From NCBI GenBank assembly GCA_964036315.1, contig OZ038479.1, positions 62,253,304-62,317,303 of the forward strand: a stretch of 64,000 nucleotides of DNA. Reading direction: 5' to 3'. The position numbers were made by a program, and so were the translations under genes. The notes beneath the pieces were generated by a model. It saw nothing but the letters and a program-made list of their open reading frames with translations, was not told the origin of the DNA and made no database searches. Position 1 is the first letter of the stretch. Every line of letters starts with the position of its first letter. This document shows, one piece after another, positions 1-11,609 of the stretch. The DNA is from Acanthosepion esculentum (taxonomy: Eukaryota; Mollusca; Cephalopoda; Sepiida; Sepiidae).

Positions 1-767
1 GATTGTAATCACCTAATGCAACAGCAAACACGAGCCAGCGCTTTATTTATTAATTTCAAACATTTTAAAAATGCGTTCTCCCGTTGCAAAAGATATTGTA
101 TTTAATGTGGATTATTTATAAAGTTCCAATTAGCGCTAGAAATTATTTCAGCATTATCTACCAGCATTTGTCAAATTGCAATAGGCATGTTATGTGTACA
201 AATGGCATTAGGTTTTGAAAGTGGCATGTTAATCGATATGAGTGCGATGGTTCTGTGACCAATATAAAATTTAACGTTTGTTATTATAGGAGATAACGCG
301 TAATGTAACCTCTAACGGACCAATAAAATATAGAATACATATAGTTAGAATTTGAAAGTATTTTTCACATGATGTCACTTACATATTTAAATGAAAAAAA
401 TTAATGTTCCTGAAAAAAAAAATAACGGTATTATGGAAATTAATCAGAACCTTTCTGATTGTAAACTGACAACATCCACATTAACTGTTTTTGATAATGA
501 CAATGGAAATGCGAGAACCACAAACGCTATGAACTTTGGTCAGTTTCTTCGTAACATTGATTTAGCTTTACAAGTCATTCGCTGGCTAGAAATGTCCTCT
601 TGAAAACTGAATCCACAAACTTTGACAGTTAACTTTAATAAAATCAGTATATGTAAGTGGTGTTTGAAAGTATTCTTTGTGCGACCCAAAAAGTTTTCCA
701 AAATTTCTGATCATTTTGTCATATTCTTGGAAGCGAGTTGGACCGAGTACTTTTCAGTAGCATCTAA

Positions 768-770
<3 letters not shown>
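1..770. other. AT-rich non-coding DNA
   Basis: I see no recognisable gene, repeat family or RNA in this stretch. Short ORFs in it (for example at 391-603) are low-complexity and resemble no family I know. Confidence 0.5.

Positions 771-837
<67 letters not shown>
771..837. repeat. (GT)n microsatellite
   Basis: An uninterrupted run of GT dinucleotides. It creates a spurious Cys-Val ORF tail on the plus strand. Confidence 0.98.
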
Positions 838-838
<1 letters not shown>

Positions 839-2749
839 ATTAATTTATACGGTTAGATATATGAATATAGATATACAAAGATATGAGTGAATACTTTATA
901 TCATGGATATATACACGCATTATATATGCGCGTGCTCGCATGAATGTGTTTAATAGAGCATACATTCATATAATAAATATTTTACTTAGTTTTAACTTTT
1001 AATAAAACTATATTCACATTACTGTTAAAAGTTAAAGAAATCACTTCATGATTATTAGCCAAAAATGTCGTATTAGAACTGAAAGAGAATCGTCACGTTT
1101 TGAAAGTAGCCTGCGCAAACGAATTTCACTAAGAAACAGGGTGGATTTTTGTTGTGGTTTCTTGGCGTTTTTTTATTTCAGAAAAATATGTATCCATTCT
1201 ATCAGATGAATTTCTTCCTATCTTCATAGACGGATATTGGAAAGAAAATAAAAAACCGTTTTTAAGGGTGATAGGATTACATGCCATGCAGTAAAAGCAG
1301 GAATGGCGTGTTCAAAAAACGTATCAAAGCGTCTTGTACGGTTATGTATATCTCTGGGCAGAATTCTTATTGGACAGGGATGCATCATTTTGGAATGGGA
1401 GAGCAGAAAATTGTTTCGACATATTTTGAATGCAGAGTTGTTGGATATCCCAGGAGAGAAAATATTTCATAATTCCGATGCCTGAAATCTGTTAATGGAA
1501 AGCTAAATTTGTAAAAATCAAATCTAGTTGTATTGTTCTATTGTTGAATGAAGGCGCTTGTTTGAAAATAAACGTGTCTATTTACTTTTGTCATTTCTCA
1601 TTGCATATACACTCGTGCGTCCATTTGATTGTGTGAGTGTTCCTCCACCGGTAGATTCCTAGAGAGTCAGGCACGCGCCATAAAATCGTATCTTTTAGTT
1701 TTGAAGTTTTTGTTAATCAAAGAACTAAGATAGCACGTTTTAGCAGACTTGGAATAGGTAACATGATGATATTCAATAATTTGCTTTGCTTTCGAATCTT
1801 TCGGTAATATATATATATATATATCAATCAGGTACCTATTATGAGAATGGAATACTTACATTGGTGACTTAGCCCTGTGCAACTTCCTTAGACAGTCTTC
1901 GATTCTGCTTCTCGCGAAATACTTTCTTGGAAATTCCACCTTCTTTGAGATTTTCTGCAGCAATTCTGTTCTACTTCTTCTTAAATATCATATCACAGAT
2001 TTTCACTGTATTTTTTCACACTTATCATCAGTGGGGATGCGTTTTTAATTTTTACTTTCATATTCTAACTCAAGTTTTGTTTGGAATATGTTTCTATTTG
2101 CTACAGACGCCATATTCTTTGCCATTATGTATCATTGTGGTGGTTTGATTCCATCCAGTTACTCTTTTTGTTCTACACATTCTACTTCCTCTTTGTTGTT
2201 CTAATTTCTGTCGATTACAGTTAACAATTCAGTCTAACATCGATCGAAATATTTTAAGGCAAAAATCTAGTGTATTTATTTTGTTTTTTGTTTTGCTTTG
2301 TTCTTTTGCTAAGTTTTATGTTTGTTATTTGTTTTTGTCAATACATACTTCGATTATTTCTCATTATGGCTGTCATCGTTCAAAAATACTCGATACTAGG
2401 CACCTGAATATAGCTAGAGTCTACTTAACCGCTAAGCTGTCTAAAATAACATTCATTCCACTTTAGATGAGAACAGGTTCAAGTCCCGAATAATTCACGT
2501 ATATTGAAAATTCCTCATCACAAAAATGAAATACAAAATTATTTGCTTAAATTTTATTCTCATAAATATCTTGTGGCATATTTATGAATTATATACACTA
2601 TATTTTAGCACAACGATATTACATCTGTTTAAGGTAAGGCATCCATTACAAACGATTTTTAACAAAAATTAGCAGCAACACAAAATCAGAATTGAATTAC
2701 TATTGATTGATAATTTTATCTATTGAATAATCTCATCAGAAGAGCAACT
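838..2749. other. AT-rich non-coding DNA
   Basis: No gene is supported. There is a short (TA)n run near 1807-1824. Overlapping small ORFs around 1281-1485 and 1927-2466 have no recognisable domain. Confidence 0.5.
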
Positions 2750-3330
2750 CACTGCTCTTGGTCACACGTTTGGCGTTGACATGAAGTGGAATGAGAATAT
2801 TGAATTAATTGCTGGGCCTTCTGCTAGGAAAGTCGGTTCACTGTTTCGTTTTAGATGAATTTCCTCACTCCAGAATCTGTCTTGCACATTTATAAGTCTA
2901 CGATTCGTCCGTGCATCAAATATTGCTCCCCATATCTGGTCTGGTGCGTTTGCTATGTATTTAGAAACTCTTGACAAAATCCAAAGCAGAATCAGATGTC
3001 TCGGTTTCGGTGACTTTCCCACCGTCATAACGTAGCTTCCCTGTAAATATTTTCATGGTAATTGTTCTAATGAGCTTTCATTTTTTTACTTCCTCTACGG
3101 CACGAATTTAAGTGCGGTACTAGATTGGCAGCTAGGTCTCATAATTCCTCTGTTGAAAATATTGGTTCTAACAATAAGTTCTATGCTAATAATGGTTTCC
3201 CTCAAACTTCTTGCTTGTGGAATTTTCTTCTGGCTTCCTGCTTTCCTTTCAACTACGATCTTCAAAAATATAAATGCAATGTCAATCGTTATCTGTCTCT
3301 TTCCTCCTCAGTAACCCCTTGCATCTTTTA
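2750..3330 (+). pseudogene. degenerate LINE reverse transcriptase 3' end (jockey/CR1-like)
   Basis: Plus-strand conceptual translation, in several frames, matches the C-terminal part of jockey/CR1-type non-LTR reverse transcriptases. There is a stretch reading GVDMKWNENIE, then a frame change to VLHIYKSTIRPCIKYCS, then HIWSGA and LDKIQSRIRCL. Near 3210-3310 comes the typical tail, LWNFLLASCFPFNYDLQKYK followed by NVNRYLS. These are conserved blocks after the polymerase domain. At least two frameshifts and a stop (near 2857) break it, and no polymerase catalytic motif is present, so it is a dead 5'-truncated copy. The minus-strand ORF over 2762-3028 is its shadow. Confidence 0.8.
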
Positions 3331-3339
3331 TACTTTTAT

Positions 3340-4139
3340 TGTTTTGCTTGGGGTGATTTTTTTTTATCTTTCTCCTCATATATCATATTTGAAACAATTC
3401 ACTCAGACAATCATGTAAGAAGGAGACACGCTATTTTAAAATGCTTTCATAGGTAAAACTGTAAATTTGTTTCTAAATCGTATATAGACAATAACTTAAT
3501 TTACCTCTGATCATCCCGATGACAATTAATACACTGACTGAATAGAATGGTCTATTTCTAGTTTTCATGAAATCCATATTCATACAATACGATAACGAAA
3601 CATTTATATTACGATAGAGTATAGTATGATTGTTGCGTGTGAAATTCCTATATCTTTTTGTACGAGATCGCACTCATCATGGAAGAATTTCGAAACTCTA
3701 AAATATTGGGCGTCGATCACTTCTGTGTTCTGACACATTTTTATAACTTTTCATCAAGAAACCCATTTACCAATATCTAACCAAACCTAATTTGCGGGGA
3801 GTCATTTCTTCGTAGATTCGGCAAACCTACGTGTTTAGTGTGTGCGTGCGCACGCGCGTGGTAGAGAGGGTTAGAAAGAGAAAGAGAGACTTTATCACTT
3901 CAACTTACTGATGAAAGATTGCAATTTCTTGTCTCTTGTTTCACATGACTTAAAGTGGTTGCCACCTTAGAGTTCACGTTGGTTGTGGAAACTTTTATTA
4001 TTTTTGCTCACTCCATCATGTATATACGGATAATGTCATCAGAACTTTTTGTATAATTTCCTCTTTTAAAATTGAATGGATTTCAAAATGTAACATGCGG
4101 GGAAAATAAGTACATTGCATTACTTACATATGAAAATTT
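3340..4139. other. non-coding DNA
   Basis: No gene recognised. It contains a purine/pyrimidine-alternating patch near 3838-3862 and a GA-rich stretch just after it. Confidence 0.45.
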
Positions 4140-4650
4140 TACTTCATAATTACACTACGTATCGATTTCAGGTCAAGTTACTGGGCCACTTCAGTAGATT
4201 GATTTTCAAACCAAAAATGGGTGCGTTGCGGTAGGTTGTCCCGCTGAAACACCCAATTTCACTTCAATTTTAAGGTCTTGACTGATATAAGAAGTTTCTT
4301 GTTCAATATATTTCGTTATATTACCGCCATTCATTCTTCCTTCGATTATATAAATCCATGTGACGAAAAATAGATCCATACCATTACATTTCCACCTCTG
4401 TGGTTCATAGTTTGGATGGTACTCTCTGGCTTGAATTCTTTGTTGTTCTTCTTCCAAACTTGACGTTGTAAAATGAAGCCAAATAACTACCTTGGTCTAA
4501 TCGGAAGAAAATTATTCCAGTATCAACAGTAAACTTCAGAGTGATTTCAGTGACTGTCTTTTTCATGCTTTACAAGATTGCAAGTCATATGCCAGCAGAG
4601 CGTGTTACAGACTACCTGCTTTACTTAATGTTGAGTGACTGAACTCTGTA
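4140..4650 (-). pseudogene. Tc1/mariner-type transposase remnant
   Basis: The minus strand reads, across stops and frame changes, like the middle of a Tc1-family transposase. The blocks are VWKKNNKEFKPEST, then HRGGNVMVW (the family's conserved HGGGSVMVWG block), then EGRMNGGNITKYIEQ, a degraded QQDN-like block, and GPVT-stop-PEID where a WPSQSPDLNP block is expected. The longest open piece is 4206-4457. The catalytic acidic residues cannot all be placed, so this is a fossil. It lies immediately left of the outer LTR retrotransposon. Confidence 0.6.
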
Positions 4651-4735
4651 TGAATTATCTTTGACTGCTTCTTTATCTTTCTGGCACTTGCAGCATGGCC
4701 GAAAATCTCTCGCGTGGTTCCAAATCGAGGCTAAG

Positions 4736-5359
4736 TATAGAGTGGGTTATCAGTTATAGTGAAGTGTATGAGAGTTGAAGCAGATTAGTTTGATTTGGCC
4801 TTGTTAGTTAGATAGCCCACCATAAGAGGGGTATAAAACAAGAAAATCAAGTTGTAAAGTGAAACAACAAATTTATATACATATAAATCAATTTAGGTCT
4901 TTACAAATAAAACTAATGTATTTTGGTTGATACAAGGTCGCCAAAATGTTCGTAGTAGTCCTTGCAAGAATGAGTTTATGTGTACGTAGGCAGGAACGTA
5001 TGTGTGGATGTATGTATGTATGTATGTATGTATGAGCGTTATCGTAGCGTAGGAATGTCTTTGAAGTAATCGCTCAGTCTTAAAATGTTCCGTTCGTTTA
5101 TCAAATATAAAAGAGTTGACGGAGAAAGGAAGAGATCGTTTGTCAAAGGACATGTTAATACGCTCATCTCCTTCTCTCTGGTGACAGGCGAACTTGCCCG
5201 TCTTTTATTTTGTTTGTGGGGCTTGAAAAGGTCATTTAGGAATTCACTCCCGGATATGATTCGGGCCTTTCCATTGGACGATGAACAAACTTCGCGTCGG
5301 CTTGCGAAAAGGTCCGTAAAAAATTTGTTTCTCAGAATTGAAGATTATTTGAATTTTGT
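4736..5359 (-). repeat. 3' LTR (left copy) of outer element
   Basis: Closely similar to 18502-19125, with small indels. The shared stretch includes the block around 5246-5340, which reads MIRAFPLDDEQTSRRLAKRS in a chance plus-strand frame in both copies. The right edge is uncertain: no polypurine tract lies beside it, so the true LTR may extend further right while the other copy is truncated. A (TATG)n run lies near 5009-5031. Confidence 0.7.
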
Positions 5360-5443
5360 ATGTGTTATGGTTTTTCCATTTAATGGTTCTACCGGTTTTT
5401 GTTTTAATTATTTGTTTTTCATCATGAGCTCCGGAAATTCTTT

Positions 5444-5525
5444 CGAAAGAAATCCGGAATTAAACGATTCCCAATCTCATAACGATTTATGAGATTGGGA
5501 ATCGTTTAATTCCGAATTTCTTTCG
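5444..5525. repeat. near-perfect 39-bp inverted repeat (hairpin)
   Basis: Arms 5444-5482 and 5487-5525 are reverse complements with one mismatch, separated by four bases (CGAT). It sits between the outer element's pol end and its left LTR. Confidence 0.9.
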
Positions 5526-5534
5526 ACAAGATCT

Positions 5535-6880
5535 CTTGACTTTGTATTTTTAGAAATATATGCTGGTTTTAGTCTGTTAATGGAAAATTATTATACACAT
5601 TTTCAGATATTTTGATCGTAAAATATTTGTCATGTCGGCTTATTACTTGAAATAGGCTTGTGTATGGCGCTTCTAATGGTTTTCGTCTGTTCTCAGCCAA
5701 ATATATTTACAGTTTTGTAAATCTTTAGGAATATATGACTTAGGTGTAGAGTGTACGCTGGAAAAATTTTCCATGTCAAATTTTTGCATCTCTTCAGCTA
5801 AAGTCTTGATGTGAGTGTTTGTTAGTTCCATGTCTTCATCTTTAGCAGGATCGATTAATAATCGCGGAACTTAAGCTTAACTTCCCGTTAATGCAGTAAA
5901 CGGGGAAGAGTTGGATTCATTAGGTGTTATCCTGATTCCAGGAAGCACAATGGGAAGAGCTGACAGCCGGGATTCTTTTCTTGCTATTATTCCTGTCTTC
6001 AGAGTTCTGTGTGCTCTTTCTACTAAACCGTTTGTTTGCGGGTGGTATGTTGTTGTTCTCAATCGGTGAAAACTATATTTTATTATTTGGGATAATTTCT
6101 GTGAACAATTCAGATTCGAATTGGCTTCCTCTGTCTGTTCAACGTGGAGTGGAACACCGAATCTAGAGATCCATAAATCTACGAAAACTATTGATACTGA
6201 TTTCGCTGTGATTTCCGATATTGGGCATGCTTCTATCCATTTGTTGTCCCTATCAATACATGTTAAAACATAACGGTCGGGTGAAAAATAAGGATCAGAA
6301 GGGCTCTTTACTGGTGTTAAGGTGCCAGCAATATGCACCGTCTGAAAGCGACTGAAGGGTAATTCGAACGGTTGAACTTTTGTATGTGCTGTTATTTTCG
6401 CTTTCTGGCACTGCTGGCATTCCTTACGCCAAGTTTTTATTGACTTAATAAATATCTTGCTTTTATAGAGGCTGATTTACCAGGATGTGATAAATTATGT
6501 AGACTGTCAAATAGCGATTTTCTTAGCTTTTGCGTGACAAAAGGTCGTGGAAAAGGTAATGACACGTCACACAGCACTACTTCGTTTTTGTTTACAGTAT
6601 ATGGTTTCAGACGACCACGGAAAGTTTCGATTTCACCGTCATTATTTTGGTTTGTCACTATTTCTTGTAGGTCACAAACATCAATATTGATTGCATTTGC
6701 TGGTCGTGATAAACAATTGGCTACAATACTTTGTGAGCCTTTTATGCAGGATTTATCAGTAACGTATTCACTAATGAAACTGAGGAGTCGTTGTTGTCTA
6801 TCAGACTTTAATGGAGACTGGCTTTTAAAAGCACTGCAAAGTGGTTTATGGCCAGTCTCTAACCACTTTCGCTCCACCCC
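5535..6880 (-). pseudogene. pol: outer element pol: RNase H end and integrase (broken)
   Basis: Minus-strand continuation of the outer pol after the inserted element. At about 6845 it resumes with GHKPLCSAFKSQSPLKSD, which aligns to the gypsy RNase H block beginning TDHKPL. Next come the integrase zinc-binding region (ARYLLSQ, WRKECQQCQKAKI) and the core (ORF 5877-6338, with VLTCIDRDNKWIEACP, FGVPLHVEQTEE, TTTYHPQTNGLVERAHRTLK). The second catalytic region normally reads SDQG or TDRG; here it is QTEE, so that Asp is lost. A degraded C-terminus ends in an RLKPAY block near 5560. Stops and frame changes occur near 6338-6437 and after 5877. Confidence 0.85.
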
Positions 6881-7872
6881 TCAACGTCTTACTCTCTGGT
6901 TTGAGGTGTCTACTCAGTCTTAACCGAACTTAAGGGAGTGACCGCAGGTCCCCTGAGCATCCGTAGATCATTCGACCGGTCCACTGGTTTAATCTTGCTT
7001 CCTGCCCACGTTGTTTGATCCAGAAAGCAGAAGTGATGTTCATCCATTCGCGGTCGACTGAAGAGGTAGATACGGCTGGAGAGTATGTGCTAAGAAATTT
7101 AGAAGGCACCAAAAAATATATATATATATGCAGTAAGCCGAACAAACAACTATTCAATGGTTGAACTGTTAATGTCTTTTATATAGCAGAAAAGAATAGT
7201 ATAGAAAAAGAAACGGGTTACAGAAATGAAAATAATTGACGTAAAAACTCATACACTGGATACTAGACTGAGAGAGTTGTGAAATCGTCTCAGAACGATA
7301 TGAGACTCTTGATTATTGTAGCTTGTTCGACGTTTCCGTTTCCAGATGTAGTAATAATAGTAGCAGTAGTAATCTTAGACGTTGAAGGAGTAATTCGCTT
7401 CTTCGTACATTTATCAATAAAATATGTAAGCGGGCGCCTGGCTCCAACCTCTGACGTCACTCCCAATCTCCGACCTCTCTCTCAAGCTCGACCGCACTGA
7501 ACGGCAGACCAGCCAACCACTCTCTCAACAGATTTCTGTTCGCGTTTATATAGATAAGCCTGGCTGATCACAAATCGACCCCTGGTCCTCACCGAATATC
7601 ATGAGTGTCACTGTCAACCCAAAACCATGGGAATTTCAAAAGTCCTTTCTTGCTTACTCAGCCCTATTTATAATTTTAACCGACAAAAGTTATTTCGATC
7701 ATTTTCACTGTCTTTTCTAATGACCCAATTCCAAATGGGCGAGATCAGGTTTCCCTCAGTAAACAAAATTGTTCTGATCTAAATTCGCTGTTCAAATCTA
7801 CTCCAATTTCAATAAAAAAATAAAAAATATATGTGTGTATGTTTGTGTGTTTCTCAAACTCTCTCTGTCACA
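6858..7872 (-). repeat. 3' LTR of inner element
   Basis: Direct repeat of 15018-16042. It is nearly identical over about 7050-7860 but clearly more diverged over the first about 190 bases, which are the U5 end in the element's direction. An identical chance ORF of 73 codons appears in both LTRs (7279-7500 and 15455-15676) and is not a gene. Confidence 0.95.
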
Positions 7873-7887
7873 TTTCCTCCCCTACCC
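7873..7887 (-). other. polypurine tract of inner element
   Basis: On the minus strand this reads GGGTAGGGGAGGAAA, directly abutting the start (TGTGACAG) of the 3' LTR. This is the position and composition expected of the plus-strand priming site in LTR retrotransposons. Confidence 0.85.
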
Positions 7888-8280
7888 ATCTGCCATTTAC
7901 TAGTAAATGACACACGAGCTTTCCTATCAGCAAAATATGAGAAAACCCAGTCCAACATGCTTCTGACTAAGGTCTACTTATATGACTCTTCCATCATGCA
8001 AAGGTAGAGTCCTCAGTTCTTCTTAGGGCTCATTATGCCCATTTACATTTTCATTGTCCTTACGATACATATATACATGCAACTTCCGGTTAAATTTCTC
8101 GGTTGTGGTGATCTCGTGCAGTAGAACCTTTTCACATAGTTCACTAGTTCGAGTGTTCTTTTTTTTTCAATTATTGGAGTTCGAGACACTCCTTACCAAT
8201 TATTTCAGTCTCATTACAAATAAAAAAAATAAAAAATTCGATTTATTTCGTAAATCAGTCCCTCCGATTTTGTCTCGCCT

Positions 8281-9308
8281 TTACAACAGGCTTTGTCGAA
8301 TATTTGTTGGTTCAGGTCCTTCCAAGAAAATCGTGGACTCTTCTTCAATATCAGTTAGGGGTCCCAATGCACTCGGGTCGGACCTACCTCGGTAAAGTGC
8401 GCTAACTGGAATCCCTCCTTCACTCATGCACTCCCGTACCAGTTTATTCTGCCCGGTCGACAACACCGCACGCCTCTTCAACCACCACCAAACTCGCAAG
8501 GCCACGGCTATCATTAGTATAATTCCCACAACAATCGGCCAGGTTATTATAGCAACCAAATTCTCTTTCCAGTCCGAATTCGGCGTACCTATCTTATCTA
8601 ACAACGACTTCAACCGTCCAAGATCAATTTTATCGATTAGCTTAAAGCCAACGCCGGCATCTTTTCTCGCAACATCTTAGGAATCTCTCTTACAATGGGT
8701 TCCCACAATCCCCGTCCATCCACTGGCATTCGTTCCGGAGTCATTATACTCGGAGACAGGTGTCCCAGCGACAGCATGTCTAATTGTGCTCTCACATGCT
8801 CTAACAACACCGTTAAAGAGTGACTTGTTTGACGTACCTTACTCAGTATAGCTAATAATTGAAAATACCTTTGAAAAAACCCTCTAATTTCTGTAATTCG
8901 GTTGTTACAGACGTGGTTACATTTATCACTTCCTTTCTAAAAACCCGTAGGTGAGAAATCGACCAATTGATACTTCCTCTATTCTTAGCCAATTCCAGCC
9001 TAGTAACATTGAGTATAGATACGCTTTCTCTAACCGACTGAGCCATTGCTTGTTGTCTCTGTTCTACTGCCTTTAATTTCCTCTTAATTACTCTCACTTC
9101 GCCTTCAGAGACTGTACCAAACAACACGCTTAATGCCTTTCCCATTATAGGTAATACTGCCCTCTTTTGCCTGGTCCGTAACAACTTTATTCCTTTCAAA
9201 TAGTAACTGTTCCCAGGTATTAGCTACCACAACTAGCATCGTCAGTACCACGAGCCTCCTCTTGTCTATGTCTGCAAAGAGATGGAGAGAATAATTCGTC
9301 TTACTCAA
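8281..9308 (-). pseudogene. env: env-like fusion protein region (broken)
   Basis: Three minus-strand ORF pieces lie in the env position, between pol and the 3' LTR. The first (from 9308) starts with a signal-peptide-like segment containing LVVLTMLVVVA. The second (9199-8852) has a furin-type site, RTRQKR, then a hydrophobic glycine-containing segment ending in FGTVSE, then a charged coiled-coil-like stretch with NVT sequons. This layout resembles errantivirus Env and baculovirus F proteins. After a frame break come a leucine-rich stretch including LGHLSPSIMTPE and, at 8613-8281, a strong membrane segment (IITWPIVVGIILMIAVAL) and a cytoplasmic tail. There is almost no space for a subunit upstream of the cleavage site, and no cysteine-rich ectodomain is visible. 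It may be deleted or a minimal form. The assignment is from layout and motifs only. Confidence 0.7.
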
Positions 9309-9491
9309 TCATTCTCTTATTGTTTTTAGCGGGTGGTTACATCTTAGAGCGATACCTCAAGCACCGACCCACATCACCACCAGTGTCGTGCATGCATGGG
9401 GTCCGTCCACACAGTTCACCAGCACTGATGATAAATGCACAGTTAGTCCCAGACCGTCACTCATTCACCACAGCCACTGTACTGGTTTCAC

Positions 9492-9853
9492 TTAATCCTT
9501 GTTTTCGGGCTGCACTGCTCCCCTCAATCGCCGTTTTAGTGGTAATTCCTCAGTAACACTAGGTACTTTTTCAGCCCGCAATTTACTCTGCAATTGAGCT
9601 AACGGAATTTCATCTTCTTCTTCCCATTCATTCAGTTCTTCTTCTTCCCTAAGGTTAGGCTCAATCCCTGCTTCCTCAGAATGTCCGGCTGTGGTCCGAC
9701 TTACCTCCCTCAGCCTTCGAATGGGAGTTGGGCTAATTTCAATCTCCTCACTCCCTTCACTTTCACTCTCAGTCTCTAACCCTTCAGGTTCTACCAACGT
9801 AGTTTTCCTCAGCCTTTTCTGTTGAGTTTTTGTTTCGGCTCCTTTCCATTCTC
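9492..9853 (-). pseudogene. acidic C-terminal tail of inner pol
   Basis: ORF 9492-9797 on the minus strand is very rich in Glu and Ser (for example ETESESEGSEEIEISPTP). It reads on from the integrase C-terminus after one frameshift near 9854. I take it as the pol tail rather than a separate protein; no domain is recognised in it. Confidence 0.5.
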
Positions 9854-11583
9854 CTATTTCAGCTTTATATCATTCGCATGCACTCTTTTTACCTGTCCGG
9901 TCAATTGGTCCCAGATGACAAAAGAAACCGGACCCGTCTGCTCCACGATCCTATAGTATGGATTCCATCTCTGGTCCAATTTACCTTCTCTCAGGTGTAT
10001 TTTATAATACACTGGATCACCTATTTGGAAGGAAACTTCTCTATTTTTATTTACTCTATCGTTTCGCCTTTTCTGGGCTCTTTGAATCCACCTCCTCACC
10101 TGTGTAAAAATGTTATGCTGCTGTTCTAAAACTATTTGGTGATGATCCTCTCCTAAATACTTCCTCCTAGGTCGTCTATAGATAAGAGTACATCCCTGCC
10201 GTATATCAAGTAATAAGGGGAAAATTTTGTCGTCTCGTTCATTGAGAATATCACAGCTGCTAACGCTTGGGTCACGAATAAATCTCAATTTTCCCTATTA
10301 TCCTATGTTAGTTTAGCTAACACATCAGCGAGGGTCTTATGAAATCTCTCTACCTTAGCGTTACTTTGGGGGTGATATGGAGAGGTGGTTATGTGCTGTA
10401 TGTTTAATTCTCCCAACGTCTCTATCATAATCTGATTCACATTCTCCTATCCATTATTGGTAACCAACTGTTCGGGGGCCCCATACCTAGGGAATATTTC
10501 GTTCAGTATTATATCTGGCACCGTTCGTGCTTTCTTATCCGGTATGGCAAATGCCTCAGGTCAATTCGTCAGCCAGTCCACAAAACTCACTATGTAAAGA
10601 TTATCTCTATGTGTTTCTCCATAGGGCCCGGAAATATCTATGCTTACTTTCTGAAATTGATAATTCGGAACATCCGTTTCTAATACTGAGGCAACCCTAC
10701 TCCTTCGACTCAAGTATTTGGCATGTTACACATTTTTTTACACGATTCACAACTTAGGCCAGTAGTAATTTCTCATCATTAATCCATACGTCTTATCAAT
10801 TCCTAGGTGTCCTAACCTTCTATGTCATTGGTCTAGAATTTCAGCTCTCAACTTCTCAGGTATCACCATTTTTAAATTTACTTCCTCATCTCTTCCTGAA
10901 ATGTAATACAACACTCCATCATGCACCATATATTTGGAGGTACGCCCTGCCGCTACCCTGGTACTCATAGTTGCTATCTCGCCATCCTTTTGGCTTTGCC
11001 TTATAATCTCTCTCCAGTGGGGCTCGGAAACAGTCTCCGTTTCACTCGTTTCCTGATCTTCCCAACCAAGTCTCTCCTTCCACGCCTGTGAATTGATCAC
11101 AGTAATTTGGAATGCTTCATCATCCACACCCGGCTCCAACCTGACAGATTCGGTCTCTAATTGCCCCGGAATCCTCGATAACAGGTCAGCACAGGTATTA
11201 TCCTTCCCTGCCAAATATTCTATTCTGCAGTTATACCCACTTAACTTCAATGCCCACTGCTGTATCTTCTTATTCGTCCACTCCGTCTCTAACAAATATT
11301 TGAGGGGTTGGTGGTCTGTTTTAATGGTAAACACAGCCCCACTCAAATAATAATCTAATTTCTGCAGAGCATACAGAATGGCGAACGCCTCTTTTTCTAT
11401 TACTGGCCACCTTTGCTGAGTCTCGGAGAGCCGATGAGACAGAAAATAGATCGGCACTTCCTCAGGCACACCCGGTACTGGTCCATACTTATCGGGACAA
11501 TGTTGTGTAAGAACCGCCCCGATGCACTTATCGCTAGCATCGGTGTACAGCACCATGGGCTTACTCAGGTCTGGGTAGGCCAA
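9854..11583 (-). pseudogene. pol: inner pol: RNase H and integrase (broken)
   Basis: ORF 10825-11583 holds the RNase H domain: VLYTDASDKCIGAVL near its start with the catalytic Asp, IEKEAFAILYAL with the catalytic Glu, then TDHQPLKYLL. It ends in a linker to the integrase zinc finger. The next bases continue HRRLGHLGIDKTYG after a single stop near 10825. The integrase core follows between about 10750 and 10290, with recognisable SPYHPQSNAKVERFHKTL and VDWLTN blocks but several stops. ORF 9854-10288 gives the C-terminal GPY/F-type module (DPVYYKIHLREGKLDQRWNP and QTGPVSFVI). There is no chromodomain. Confidence 0.9.
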
Positions 11584-11609
11584 CAGGGGTACAGCTGTCA
11601 GCTGGTGCT

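Noticed and set aside
622..843. Cys-Val repeat proteins at 622-843 (plus) and 22869-23054 (minus)
   Set aside because: They are translations of (GT)n and (AC)n microsatellites.
2390..2490. tRNA-like or SINE promoter: AGGTTCAAGTCCCG near 2470 resembles a B box
   Set aside because: No convincing A box, cloverleaf or repeat tail is found at the right distance.
5085..5492. 135-codon plus-strand ORF 5085-5492 as a gene
   Set aside because: It overlaps the outer LTR and the hairpin, and a related frame exists in the other LTR copy at 18980-19381.
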